NCBI GenBank assembly: GCA_022925895.1
Contig: JAKSYS010000002.1
Coordinates: 62,001 to 126,000, forward strand
DNA length: 64,000 bases
From: Fragilaria crotonensis
Taxonomy: Eukaryota; Bacillariophyta; Fragilariophyceae; Fragilariales; Fragilariaceae
Direction: 5' to 3'
Each line of letters begins with the position of its first letter. Position 1 is the stretch's first letter. Both the position numbers and the translations under genes were made by a program. Below the pieces are notes generated by a model. The model searched no databases, was not told the DNA's origin, and worked only from the letters and a program-made list of their open reading frames with translations. Shown piece by piece: positions 1-10,509 of this stretch.

Positions 1-1354
1 CTCGCAGTTTTGGTGACCATGCATACTTCCCAGCCGGGCGTCGTGCCTCTTTTTCTGCATGAAGCATTCCTCGCGTCACATCTCTATCAATAGCATCAAA
101 GCATACTTTACATTGCGCGGACGTGAGAGTGGGGGCCACTGTTGTGAGGCCCTTCACTCGATCCCAAAGACGATGATCATCTGCGTACTGCTTGAAAGCA
201 GTAAGGTATCTATCAACAGATGGTTGATCTTCGGAACGAAGGACTCGTGCTTTCGTAGGAGCGATGGAGGCAACCGAGCCCATCAGCTTGGTAAAGTCGA
301 GATCAATGAAAAGACCGCGGTGTTTCGAAAACACACCATTATCATATGCATTGTAACCTGCACGACAGATAGCCGAGGCAACTGCAGCTGAGCCAAACAT
401 GAAGTCAATGCGCCTGTCCACCCCATACTTGTACGTTGCTGGCGGATCTGACGGGCCAAGGAGATGGAGGTCGGTGAGCGTACATTCGTCGATGAGATGC
501 GCAAGACCGAAGTGTTTGTCTTGACCCAGCGTCTCATTTGCATCGAGAGAAACGATCACGTCATAGCCTTTGGATTGCAAATTATTAACAAAGAGGATAA
601 TATCAATAATGAACTGTTTGCGAACATTCGGGTTGGATACTCCTTGGGAGAGGAGAAGGGAATGTTGCTGGTCAAAGAATCCGAATCCACCGGTTGGTTG
701 TTGTCGGGGACTGCGATACGCCGTAAGAATGGCGAGACGTTTACCTCGCTTTCCAAGATAGCATAAACCTGACCACCTTCCAAGGCCTGATGGATCAACG
801 AGGGGTATGCCTGTACTGCAGGATGACCATCGGCCTGTTGTTGCCATAAAAGTTCCACCTGGTTGGTAGCCACTGGAGCCAGAAGTATAGGTTTCGGGCA
901 GTGTACTGGACGAACACGCACTGCGAGCCGAGTGGAAGTGATTTCCTATCGGACTCTGCAGGCTTCGGCGAACAGATGGCTGAGAGAAGTCCAAACCGGG
1001 ATCTGCCCAACAGAAAGTGCCAACTTTGAGTTGAGCCATACTAGAGACGTACAGAGCAATCTCGTCAACATCCTTTCTGAGACCATCTATGTTCTGAAAA
1101 TAAATTCGATGAAGTTCTCCCGGATCATCGTGGATAGAGTCGCCCCACGTGTCGTCTGGTGGTGTCGTGCTTGTAGGGGACGTTGGAAAGAAATCAAACA
1201 AGGTGTTTGCTTTGTTTGTCGGGAGTGCGGGTGATGCAGGGTTGGAGTCAGATGAGTCATACAACCGCTGCTGACTGTCTAGAGGGGCACAGATGGTATC
1301 GCTCCCGGGAGCAGTAACCAAATGTGCCAACGCGAGGGCGTGAAAGACTAACAT
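1..1354 (-). CDS. Non-LTR retrotransposon ORF2, EEP endonuclease domain (partial)
   Basis: Starting at ATG 1354-1352, inside the ORF1 stop region, the frame stays open to the window edge. After a leader of about 80 residues come the EEP landmarks: IYFQNIDGL, GTFCWADPGLDF, PSGLGRWSGLCYLGKRGKRL, a VSLDANETLG motif (usual GDFN position), RRIDFMFGS and SKHRGLFIDLD. The domain nicks target DNA for target-primed reverse transcription. Two usually catalytic positions differ: the Glu of the xETN motif is Asp (ADPG), and the Asp of the SDH motif is Lys (SKH). The right-hand relative keeps AETN and SDHRG. The reverse transcriptase should follow to the left of position 1. Confidence 0.8.
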   Translation of the reverse strand, partial: MLVFHALALAHLVTAPGSDTICAPLDSQQRLYDSSDSNPASPALPTNKANTLFDFFPTSPTSTTPPDDTWGDSIHDDPGELHRIYFQNIDGLRKDVDEIALYVSSMAQLKVGTFCWADPGLDFSQPSVRRSLQSPIGNHFHSARSACSSSTLPETYTSGSSGYQPGGTFMATTGRWSSCSTGIPLVDPSGLGRWSGLCYLGKRGKRLAILTAYRSPRQQPTGGFGFFDQQHSLLLSQGVSNPNVRKQFIIDIILFVNNLQSKGYDVIVSLDANETLGQDKHFGLAHLIDECTLTDLHLLGPSDPPATYKYGVDRRIDFMFGSAAVASAICRAGYNAYDNGVFSKHRGLFIDLDFTKLMGSVASIAPTKARVLRSEDQPSVDRYLTAFKQYADDHRLWDRVKGLTTVAPTLTSAQCKVCFDAIDRDVTRGMLHAEKEARRPAGKYAWSPKLR

Positions 1355-3999
1355 GGGTCCCCTCCCCCTGAGCCCGTGATTTCATTGTATTGGAGGCTCA
1401 AGGTGGATGTGGATGGTGACTTTGTTGGAGTTTCCGCTGCGCGGCGTTTGAGGGGGTTGGATTTCTTTGGTGTACCGAGGAGATCCAGGGTAGAGCCGCT
1501 ATCGGACTCAGGAGGAAATAGGAGTATACCTTGCATGCCGTGATGGATGTCATTCGGAAGTAGGTGGGGAGAGGGCTTCTGTCGTGGCCAAGGTGGTGGA
1601 GCATCGTGTTTGGCAGCTGTTGATGCAGATTGTGAACTAGTTTTCAATGTTGGCGATGTATGGTCCTTTCTCACCATGATTGCCTTAAACATGTCCTTGA
1701 TTTCCTCCAGCGATGATTCGAACTTGTCAAGCCGACTGTGAGCAGAGGCTGCGGTCAACCCGGATTGTGACGAAGAACGTGATGCTTTGGACTTCGCTGA
1801 CTTCGATGCAGTGGGAGAGTCAACAGAGTTTGTTCCCGACCGAAGGGCCAGTTGAGCTTCAAGAATCTCAATGCGCTTACGTTGGTTGATCTCCGTGGAG
1901 TTCACTTTGGTTGTCGTCTTTCCCTTTGTGTTCGAAAGCCAAGTTTCCTGAAGGGGTTTCTTCCATGCAATCGACCCCTTGGGAAGAGTAGCGCCTGCGG
2001 CTCCTCCTCCTGTAACTCCCGTTAGAGATGAGACTGGAGAAAATATCGTTGAGGAGTCATCGGTGGAAGCTGCGTCCTTCTGTTTTGTGATGGTTTTTGC
2101 TAAGATCTTGTCAATGTTGCGCGTGAAAACCGTCATAGGAATATCAGGGTGGGACGCCCTGCTTTCTGTGTATAACTTTGTGGCATGGGAAAGCGTTGGA
2201 TTGCGCCGAGTCCAGTAACTCTGTAACTCTGCCGTTGCGAAGCTAAGAGAAACAGACGGGACCACTAGAACGGCTCTGCTCTCATTTGCTCCACCGTTTT
2301 CTAGATCAGCCTCTAAAGACTTACCGTCAGGCGAGATCAGGCTCTTTGCCCATTGCCGAGGGGTGCGACTAATAGTTTCACCAGAGTCAAAGAATTCTGT
2401 GAATTTGGTATCGATGGATGCCGATGCAGAAAATAAGAGGTGCGACACATCATCGAGGAATTCGTTATGAACTTGATAGATACGTTCATGATCGCGTTTA
2501 GAGGTTTGGTTGGCCCCTAGCGCCAGACGAGAGATAAAAATCTCTGGGTGGATGTCTTCACCACACAGAGCTGTGCTCAGAATTTCTGCAAGCTTTGTTG
2601 ACACCGATTTTCCACAGCGTACCGTTAGAATATTGATGCGACTTCCCGTGGGATTGGAATGCCGGAGTTTAACATCAAATACAGGAGTATCAGCTTGCAG
2701 AACCTCATTTCGAAGATACTTAAGATATTGTCCTCGATGGGTGACCGAAGCATCCTTGAGCAGAATATCGCCGATATAGACGAGTTCGCCCTGAGAGGCT
2801 GGGACTGAGGACGGATCAAACGTCAAATTTTCACCTCGTTTGGCGATACCAAGAACCTTCGATTTCACAACTTGTAAGAATTGAGAGCCTGATGCATTGA
2901 TGCGAAAGCTGAAATAAAAGCATTGTTCTTTGGCAACTGGGACAACTCGGATACTCAAATATTTTGATAGTTGAACTGGATCAATGTCGTTTGTCTCGTC
3001 CATTTGGTCGGTCTGCCATTCCATCATCCACGAATGTTCGTTGTTGAAACACGAGAGAATAGGGGCAAGGCGACGATACATTTTTTGTGACGAAAGTCTG
3101 AGCTCATTAAAGTCTTTTGGAGCCCATCGAGTTTCCACGCGAACAATATTTTTTATCATTGTCGACGAGCGTTGGGCACGTGTGGGAAGTTGGTTGTTCG
3201 GTAGCGACTCTTGGGTAGAATTGCTATCGTCAAACAGGGTTGAAAGTCCGGGTGAAGTTCCTGCGGAGCCTTTCTTTTTATGGAGCTTGGGGGGTTTTAC
3301 GGGAGAAAAGGTCAGCAGCTGATCGTGTTCTTGCGTAATGAGAGATTCATGTGCTACAGATAGCGCCGAAGCTATTCCCTGTGTGGGTGATAATGCCGTA
3401 GGAGAGACGTTTGTCGACTGATAGGCATTGATGTTGTTCTTGCTTTGTTTTTCGGCAGCAGCACGAAGCGATGATGCTTCGAGTTCGTCTCGTTTGCTGT
3501 TTGTTGTGTCAACTTCCATAGGGGTGCAGGAATGGTCAGATTTCTGGAGACCTTGGAGGTATAAGTCCATATCCATAATGGACATGTCAAAGAAGCCAGG
3601 ATGAGACTGTGCAAGCGCAGTTTCAACAGCAGAAATTGTTTGCAATAAGAAACCATCAATTTTTGCATGGTTCTCAAGATGATTTCGATAGTATCGCGCC
3701 AGACGAAGGTGCCCATCATCAGTAGATTCGTTTTCCATATGAGAGTAGTACTCATCCGGACCTACGAAGTCCTGAATACCGAACGAAACATAGGTGTTCC
3801 AAGAGTTGGCAGACAGAGTTTTGTAGGCCCTGTTATAGTGTTTGATGCGTAGCGCAATGACTGACGAATCGATGGTTTTAAAACCAATAAGGGTGGGGGG
3901 AGCCTTATACCCTAAGGGCGGTAAGGCGGACAGAGCAGCAGCAGTGAGTGGGTGCAAAGAACCCTTCACACTGCGGCTGGATCGCTTGGGATCCACCAT
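1348..3999 (-). CDS. Non-LTR retrotransposon ORF1 (gag-like) protein, 883 aa
   Basis: An uninterrupted 883-codon frame. I see no CCHC zinc knuckle. The protein is Ser/Thr-rich, with a central globular region (about residues 290-520) that aligns with the ORF1 of the right-hand element: both carry a YL-x-(Y/F)-LR motif followed by FD-(V/I)-x-L-(R/H) and an RCGK or QCGE motif before an (I/V)-(F/Y)-I-(S/P)-R segment. A short predicted coiled coil starting near QRKRIEILEAQLALRSG (about residue 705) precedes a Ser-rich tail. Such ORF1 proteins usually bind element RNA, but no catalytic function is visible. Its stop TAG (1350-1348) overlaps the ORF2 start, suggesting translational coupling. Confidence 0.8.
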   Translation of the reverse strand: MVDPKRSSRSVKGSLHPLTAAALSALPPLGYKAPPTLIGFKTIDSSVIALRIKHYNRAYKTLSANSWNTYVSFGIQDFVGPDEYYSHMENESTDDGHLRLARYYRNHLENHAKIDGFLLQTISAVETALAQSHPGFFDMSIMDMDLYLQGLQKSDHSCTPMEVDTTNSKRDELEASSLRAAAEKQSKNNINAYQSTNVSPTALSPTQGIASALSVAHESLITQEHDQLLTFSPVKPPKLHKKKGSAGTSPGLSTLFDDSNSTQESLPNNQLPTRAQRSSTMIKNIVRVETRWAPKDFNELRLSSQKMYRRLAPILSCFNNEHSWMMEWQTDQMDETNDIDPVQLSKYLSIRVVPVAKEQCFYFSFRINASGSQFLQVVKSKVLGIAKRGENLTFDPSSVPASQGELVYIGDILLKDASVTHRGQYLKYLRNEVLQADTPVFDVKLRHSNPTGSRINILTVRCGKSVSTKLAEILSTALCGEDIHPEIFISRLALGANQTSKRDHERIYQVHNEFLDDVSHLLFSASASIDTKFTEFFDSGETISRTPRQWAKSLISPDGKSLEADLENGGANESRAVLVVPSVSLSFATAELQSYWTRRNPTLSHATKLYTESRASHPDIPMTVFTRNIDKILAKTITKQKDAASTDDSSTIFSPVSSLTGVTGGGAAGATLPKGSIAWKKPLQETWLSNTKGKTTTKVNSTEINQRKRIEILEAQLALRSGTNSVDSPTASKSAKSKASRSSSQSGLTAASAHSRLDKFESSLEEIKDMFKAIMVRKDHTSPTLKTSSQSASTAAKHDAPPPWPRQKPSPHLLPNDIHHGMQGILLFPPESDSGSTLDLLGTPKKSNPLKRRAAETPTKSPSTSTLSLQYNEITGSGGGDPC

Positions 4000-4394
4000 G
4001 GTGGATGGCTGACAATTTCGGGCGCAGATTCACTAAAAACGGACGGACAGACAGAACGTTTCTAAATAACTCTAAACTGAAAATTGTCACATCAAGGATA
4101 TCACTGACAGCTGCTCATCAGGTTTTTGTCATGCAGTCAATCATTTTAAATTCTTCCTCTTGACTTAACCTGCCAAGGCCTTGCCGCATACTCCGAGTAC
4201 TGCAATTAACTCTACTAGTGTACCATGCTACTGAGTACTGTACCGTCGTTTTGTACTAATAGTACACTAATAGTACACTAAGGTCGATCTCCCAAATTAG
4301 TAAGTAGACTAACAGTACATTATCCTCCCGGTCCCAGATTAGTGCAGATACTATTAGTAGATAGTACGTACTAACTACTAATAGTACACTAATG
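4000..4394. other. Gene-free, GTAC-rich spacer
   Basis: No credible gene. The stretch holds the unresolved 5' flank of the non-LTR element and then, from about 4180, dense AGTAC/GTACT and TACTA-type words such as ctaatagtacactaatagta. The last five bases (4395-4399, TACTA) are the left target duplication of copia element A. Confidence 0.6.
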
Positions 4395-4399
4395 TACTA

Positions 4400-4713
4400 A
4401 CTTGAGACTATCACCGGAGATGATACTCTAATCGTAGGAAATAGTACGTAGTACCGTAGGAAAATTACTGTAGGAAGGCTTCACACAAAGTACGTTCTGA
4501 GAAATTATAAGCTACAGTAAAACTCGGCACTCGATCGTATGAACGACAAACTCGTCGAACGTGTCAAATGGCATTTGACATTTCGGGTAGTTCGTACGAA
4601 ATTAGTTAGAGACCGGACAGTACAGCGTATCAAGTTTCACATTTCGATGGATGACCTCACGGTAGCACAGTACAACGATGGCATCGCAGTCCAGTGCAGC
4701 GTAGGTTTCAATT
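4400..4713 (-). repeat. 3' LTR of copia element A
   Basis: A 314-bp direct repeat of 11235-11548, read as identical base for base. On the element strand it starts AATTGAAACC and ends CTCAAGT, so it lacks the usual TG...CA ends. Short ORFs of 63-65 codons inside both LTRs are by-products of the repeat, not genes. Confidence 0.93.
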
Positions 4714-4722
4714 CTCCCTTTC
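4714..4722 (-). promoter_or_regulatory. Polypurine tract of copia element A
   Basis: GAAAGGGAG on the minus strand directly abuts the 3' LTR, the expected place for the plus-strand DNA primer. Confidence 0.65.
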
Positions 4723-4823
4723 ATCCATAAATGCTGAAACAAAACACAAAACGTCAGTTAAAATAGATACGAGTCAAACGAGGGTTACAGTTTGAACAAG
4801 AGACACAAGGGTTTGGGTGGCCG

Positions 4824-6629
4824 TTACCATCCTTGGACCAGTTTGCGGACGCGTTCGAAACTCTCACGATTTAGTCCTTTCGTAAGAAAATCCGCCCACT
4901 GCTCTTGAGTGTCGACCTTCACGATGGCGACCGTGCCATCACGCACGTGCTGCCAGAAGAAGTGCCACTTCACCTGGAAGTACTTCGTGCGGTTGGTAAT
5001 GCGTTGGTTTACGGCAAGAAGAAGGGCGCCATTGTTGTCCTCGAAGACTTGACACTTGATCGTCGACGTGAACGTGCGAGGAAGTTTGATGCCGGAGGCG
5101 ACTTCCTGGAGCATGGAACGGAGGGGCAAGAGCGTACGCATCGCGGAGCTGAGAGCGGAGTATTCGGCTTCGAGCGTGGACAGGGAAATCTCACTTTGGA
5201 GGTGAGATTTCCACAAGATGGGACATCCGCCGAGCGTGATGATGTACCCAGTTCGAGACTTCGCGGAGGTCGGAGAACGATCGGGATCACGGCCATGGAG
5301 ACCGGCGAAGTCGGCGTCGACATAACAGTCGATATCCAGCGTGCCGGTGGGCTTGACGATCATGCCCATGTCGCTCGTGCGATGCAAGTAGCGAACGAGA
5401 GTCTTGACGGCGGACGCGTGGCTTCGTTTCGGGTTATGACAGAACCTGGCGACCTGGCTGACGGCAAAAGCGATGTCGGGGCGAGTGTTGGTTGACAAAT
5501 AAAGGAGCATGCCGACGATTGATCGGTAGCTCCACGTTTCCGTCATAGGAGATCCGTCGGGGTCGATTCCAAGGGCGGCCTGAGCGGCTGGCGTCCAGTT
5601 GTAATTACTGTCGGACATGCCAGTCGCTTCCTTGATTTTCTGAATGAGGCCTTTTTGAGTCAACGTAAGGGTGCCGTTCGTAGTATCGCGAGTGAAATTG
5701 ATGCCGAGGAAGTCGGTGAACGTGCCCTCGCGAGTAAAGTTAAGCTTTTCGCTTCCAAGTTGGCGAAGAGCTTGTCGAGGTCGTTTTGGTCGCGGTAGGC
5801 AATACCTAAGTCGTCAACGTGAGAACAACCATAATTGTGTCTTTGTAAAGTAGGCACGGGTCGTTTGCGCAGGCTTTAAAGCCTTCCTCGCGCAAGGCCT
5901 CCGATAGATGCTGGTACCAAAGTCTTGGCGCCACACTCAAGCCATAAAGGCTTTTCAGGAGTCGCAGGCACGTGGCGTGGCCTTTCGGAGAGTGGAATCC
6001 ACGAGGCAAATGGATCCAGACTGGATCCGAAGGGGCTTGAACGAACGCGCTGCTGAAGTCGATGGTGCAAGTTTTCCAGTTCAAAGTTAGAGAAAGAACT
6101 AGGAACAACCGTACAGTACTCCAAGCCACGACTGGGGCAAAAGTCTCCTGAACGTTTTCTTGGAGATCGCCTCTTACACAGTAGCGTGCCTTGTACTTAC
6201 TAATAGTACCATCGGGAGTACGTTTGCGACGAAACACCCAAGTACCGGGCAAAATTCGAGTCTTGGCTTCCGTGATCGGCACTTCGATCCATGTACCGTT
6301 TTTCTGCAAACTTTGAATTTCGTCGTTTGCAGCCTTCAGCCATTTTTCGATGTTGTCATGATCCGCCATCGCTTCGCTGAAGCTCAGAGTGTCAGGATCG
6401 CTGACACTCGCCTTATACGACGAGGGAGGTGGCGAAAGACACTCGGCGACCTCATTGTAAAGCCATTCGAGGAGGTTCCATCGAATTCGGCGATGTAACC
6501 ATGTCCTTGCTGTCCGTCGTATCCGAGGCGGACAGGTGCCGAACGATTGCGAGTGGAGCGACGAGGTTCGTGTTTAACGGGTGTGCTCTTTGCTTTTGTT
6601 GCTTTCGGGACGATTGGTTGCTCGCTCAC
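4824..6629 (-). CDS. Copia element A: reverse transcriptase and RNase H (frameshifted)
   Basis: Frames at 6384-6629 (linker with RLGYDGQQGHGYIAEF), 5806-6369, 5660-5857 and 4824-5663 together encode the C-terminal half of Pol. The reverse transcriptase shows ILPGTWVFRRKRTPDG, KARYCVRGDL, DFSSAFVQA (first catalytic Asp) and the end of the YVDD box, which sits on a one-base frameshift near 5815-5825 and reads HVDDLGIAYRD. RNase H follows with DADFAGLHGRDPD, LEAEYSAL and EDNNGALLL, then QWADFLTKGL and the C-terminus KLVQGW, also found in element B. With single-base repairs the enzyme would look complete. Antisense ORFs in this stretch are shadows. Confidence 0.88.
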
Positions 6630-9601
6630 TTTGTTGTCGCTTTCGTTCGCAGGACGAATTGGAGTCGGCGGCGACTGGAAGAGTTTGACTGGAGTTGAGT
6701 CGGAAGTTGCGGCGCAGTCGGCGCAGGCGGTTGCGGAGTCACCTCCTTGGAGTCAACAACGGAGTGGCAGGGGAGGAGGCACAACGACTGGTGGTGGCGT
6801 GGCGACTTGCTCCTTGGAGGCGGCAACGGAGTTGACAGCGGAGGCGGAGCGACTGGAAGAACCTGAGGAGGAGTCGCGTTGTCGAGAGCGGTCGCGACAC
6901 GTTGCATCTGGGAAAGGAGTTCGTTGGCTTGTTCGTAGTCGGTCGACTCAACAATCAACCTTTCTTCGTCTTCATCGTCGAGGACGTATTGAAACGTAGA
7001 GTCTTGGAACATTCGTTTCCAGCTGTCGTCGTTGAAGTTCGGAAGGTCGTCGGCGGAAGCGGGAACAGTTGCGAACCAATCGTCGAAGACGATGTGAAAC
7101 TGTGGGGTAATGTACCCCGTTTGTGGATTGAGAACGAGAGGGACAGAGCTGGCATGTTTGTCCGAGAAACCGAGGTTGACCGTGCGAGTCGAACGAGGAG
7201 TCCAACGTGGCAATTTCTTGCCGTCCGAAATCATTTTGTCGAGGACGTAAACTGGACATCCCCAAACGTGAACGTCCATCAATTTCTTTGTTCCCAGCGA
7301 GTCTTTGTGAAAACGTCATGTGGGAAAGGCCAGTTCGTGGGTCAGGCATGTGGTTCACTAGGAACACAGCATGCTTGACGGCGAGGGGCCAGAGTGTGGG
7401 ATCGGCAACGTCCGGCCAATGGATGGCGAATGCAACATCATGGTCCTTGCAATGGCCATGATTGTACGAATGTTGCGTTCGGCGATTCCATTGTGATGGT
7501 GAGCGCCGACGCCAGCGAATCGGATAACTTGTTGGAACTCGGCGAGGTTGCGAGAGAACTCGGCGGACGTGAACGTTTTCGAGTTGTCGGCGAGATACTC
7601 TTGCGGCGTCACTCCTGTGTTGCGACACATTCGCTCGAAACTCTCTTTTGCCTTGAGAGTCTCGTGCGAGTTCAAGCTGACTTGGTGCTCGACAAAAATG
7701 TAACCGGAGGCGTGGTCGACGAAGATGCAACCGCCGGTATACATGTCGTCGAGTTTCGTTTTTCCGGCGGAGGTGAGTAGACGTCCGCGAGTGCTGCAAA
7801 TGAAATGGTCGACGGAGATACGCTGACCCGGGAGAAGATTGTCCGTTTTGAGAGCGTATGCTCTGTCTTTGACGACCGACGAAGGCGTCGTGCCAGGAAT
7901 TGGACGTCGATGTTGCTTGCCGTATTGACAGGCGGCACACTTTGGGAACGAGGTAAGTCGACACGCAGCAGTTTGCAATCGGCGACTTTCTTCCGTTTTG
8001 CTGACGACACCGGAACGCAGGATGAACTGGACCTTCTTGAACCCGACGTGACCCAAACGATAGTGCCAACGAAGCAATTCTTTCTCTGCTTCGTTAAGGT
8101 TGAGGTTCCTTTCGTGGACGGTGTTCACGATCGAAACGAGAGCGTCGGCGGCCTTGAAAGGATCGGTTGCGTTGTACGCTTCCGACGTTGGGAGATTGTT
8201 CTGCGGGTTGACGTTTGCAGTGACGGGTCCTCGATTGGCGTCGTTTGGAACGCCGCTGAGTGTGAGACGATTCGGTTCGATGATGATCGTTTCATCGGGG
8301 TAAGTCTGGAGGAGACTGGACGTCGAGAGGAGTCGGACTTTAATGTTGGGAACATGGAAGGCGGGGACCTTGAGAAGACGCAGATTTCCGAGTTGATCAT
8401 GGACAGCCCAAGTGACTTCGCCTTGGCCTTTGATCTGAAGGCCCTTCGCGATGCCCTTTAGTTGCGTGATCGTGCCGGGCGACGTGACGGGGCCTTCGAA
8501 ATCGGAGAGGTCGGGCGTGATGGAAATGCTGGCGCCTGAGTCCCAAATGATGGGGCTCGTGTTTGCTTTGGGTCCGAGGGCTTCTCGCATTCGAGCGGGA
8601 GCCTGAAGAGCCATGCGAAGCGGCGTGGAATGACACGCAAGGTGAACATGAGAGAGGATCTTGTTGGCGGCAGCACGTTGGTGAAACGTCAGCGGAGCAA
8701 GCGCGAACGGGTCGGGCGAGTTGGCGGGTGCCACAGGGCAATACTTCGCGGTTCGTGGCGACGGACGGGGGCGTTTGGAACACCAGGGAGGGCACGAGCG
8801 CTTGGATTTGCCACTTTCCTCTCCCTTTTGGCCTGTGGTAGGCGGTAACGTAGCAGGGCGACGGGAGTTGCGAAGCTTGTCGGCGCGACGTTGAAGACGG
8901 AGTGCGCGTTCTTTGAGAGTCGCGAAGTGACGAAAGTCGTCGCGCTCAGCAACCGTAGGAGGTCGCGAAGCGACATATCCCTGTTGTCGGAGACGGAGGG
9001 GGTACGAACGGTGTAGTTTGTTGACGCGAATGCCAGAATTGAAGCGTGGCGGAGCGAACGACTTCTTGAGGAGTCGTGAGAAACGACGACGTTGATTGCG
9101 AGTGAACGGAGGAGGAGATGAGGGAGCCGTCGAAGCAACGGGAGGTGGCTGCAGGAGCGTTGACGGGAAGACCGAGAGGAAGAGAAGGATGACCCAAACG
9201 GTGGGAGCGAACGCGAGCGTTGGGTGGCGGAGCACAACTTGGTGAAGATTGTTGGCGACCCAAGCAAAAATGGTCGTCCATGGGATGGCGGAAGCCAAAT
9301 AGATAGCTAGGTTAACCAGAATAGGAACCATAGCACAAATGGCAAAAGAAAAAGCAAGAAGTAGCCATGGGTTCGCACCTCGGATGAGGTTTAGGAGCGA
9401 ACGAGAAGAGGGCGCAATGTGTGGCTTGACTGGAAAGTCAAGCAGCCAAACGGAGGGATCCGGCGCCAACATGCTGAGATTTGCCCTTGGCGACGGTGCC
9501 GGAGCAGGAGGACGACGTTCTCCACCGGTGTGAGTGGCGGTCGTGTGCGTGACTGTCCAACGACGACACTTCTCGCACCAGTTGAAGGTTTTATCCTTCA
9601 C
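6626..9601 (-). CDS. Copia element A: CCHH motif, hydrophobic segments, protease and integrase (frameshifted)
   Basis: The main frame (7358-9601) opens with FNWCEKCRRWTVTHTTATH, a CX2C-X6-H-X4-H zinc-type motif, then hydrophobic stretches (about 9150-9390, including LLLAFSFAICAMVPILV and VWVILLFLSVF), a basic region, the aspartic protease motif WDSGAS, a GAG-pre-integrase domain (WHYRLGH...CAACQYGKQHR) and the integrase core (ISVDHF, YLADNSKTF, NGIAERNIRT). Single-base frameshifts near 7440 and 7290 move the rest into two other frames, ending with VHVWGCPVYVLDKM and HIVFDDWFA. The frame upstream is the same one as gag, separated only by a TAA at 9706-9704. Confidence 0.88.
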
Positions 9602-9703
9602 TTTCTTGGAATTGCTAGTTCCGGGAAGTGGTGGAATTGTGCGCCAGGATTTATGTTTGTTTGTGCGATCCTGGCGGGACCCAGAGGAGGAGGACGGACC
9701 GAC

Positions 9704-10503
9704 TTACGTGAGCTCTGGACACTTGTTCGCCCAATGACCGGGCTTTCCACACTTGTGGCAATTGCCCTTCTTCGTTGGAGTTTCGGTCCCAGATGCCTGG
9801 GACTGGATCAACGTAAGTACCTCGGCTCGGGAGATACCTGCGGGGGCAGTTGCGACATTGCCAAACGTCGCAGACGGAGCTCGGACATCAGGTGCATGAC
9901 TCGCTGGAGGCCATTCCTTTCTGTCAAATTGCGTACGGTACGCGTCTTCAGCTTGGCGACAAATATCTTGGACGTCAATTTCTCGGCGACCATGTGAGCA
10001 TGGGCGCCTGACTTTTCCTTGTATCCGATGTCGAAGCGCCTGATCAAGTCGTTGCTTCGTCGAACGGAGAGGAAAGCGGAAGTCTTCGTTTCCAGCTCCT
10101 CCGGCCAGAAGAAAGGTCTTGAGCATCGTGAGCGTCAGGTTGTGGTCGTACTGACCTGCCGTCGTGAGCTCACGTGCGTCCTTGCGATAATCGGCGGCGA
10201 GGGCTTCAAGGTTTTCGCCGGCGTACTGGGACGGGTGGCGAGCCTTGATCGCGCCTTCAGGTCTTCAAGCGCTCGATCGACGTGGATTGGATCGTCTTGA
10301 TCAGCTGAAGCCAGACGACGTGAAACGAGTCGTCGTCGTCCATTTTCTCTTTGATCTTGCTCATGAGAGCGGGATCGAGAGACGAGAAGGAACTTGGTGG
10401 CGGCGAGGTCGTTCGACTTGTCATACTTATCGTAACGAAGAATCTGCTGGGAGCTTAGAGTCTTCGCTGTCGCGACGGTGTAGCGAGTGGCTCCTGACGA
10501 CAT
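9704..10503 (-). CDS. Copia element A: Gag with CCHC zinc knuckle (frameshifted)
   Basis: Homologous to element B gag: shared LRYDKYDKSND, the reading GENLEALAADYRKDA in a shifted frame, TAGQYDHNLTL, FLLAGGAGNEDFRFPLRSTK and RKEWPPASHAP. A zinc knuckle CHKCGKPGHWANKCP (CX2CX4HX4C) marks the nucleocapsid part. At least two one-base shifts (about 10370 and 10030) break the frame. It ends in TAA at 9706-9704; the sequence after that stop stays open in the same frame into pol, while element B has no stop at this place. Confidence 0.82.
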
Positions 10504-10509
10504 TCGTCA

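Larger units (their letters stand above)
1..3999 (-). mobile_element. Non-LTR (LINE-type) retrotransposon, 3' part beyond window edge
   Basis: Two long open frames on the minus strand, ORF1 (1348-3999) and ORF2 (1-1354), overlap in the sequence ATGTTAG. ORF2 begins with an endonuclease/exonuclease/phosphatase (EEP) domain as in LINE-type elements; the reverse transcriptase expected after it lies outside the window. ORF1 is homologous over about 200 residues to the broken ORF1 near 61.0-61.6 kb, which also precedes an EEP frame, so the two are related elements. The 5' end of the element is not defined; the first ORF1 ATG is at 3999. Neither frame is interrupted, unlike nearly every other transposon gene here. 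Confidence 0.85.

Noticed and set aside
4539-4730. 63-65 codon ORF present twice (also 11374-11571)
   Set aside because: It lies inside the LTRs of copia element A; the repetition comes from the LTR.
4905-5495. 196-aa plus-strand ORF
   Set aside because: Antisense shadow of the copia element A RNase H frame, with no protein-like features.
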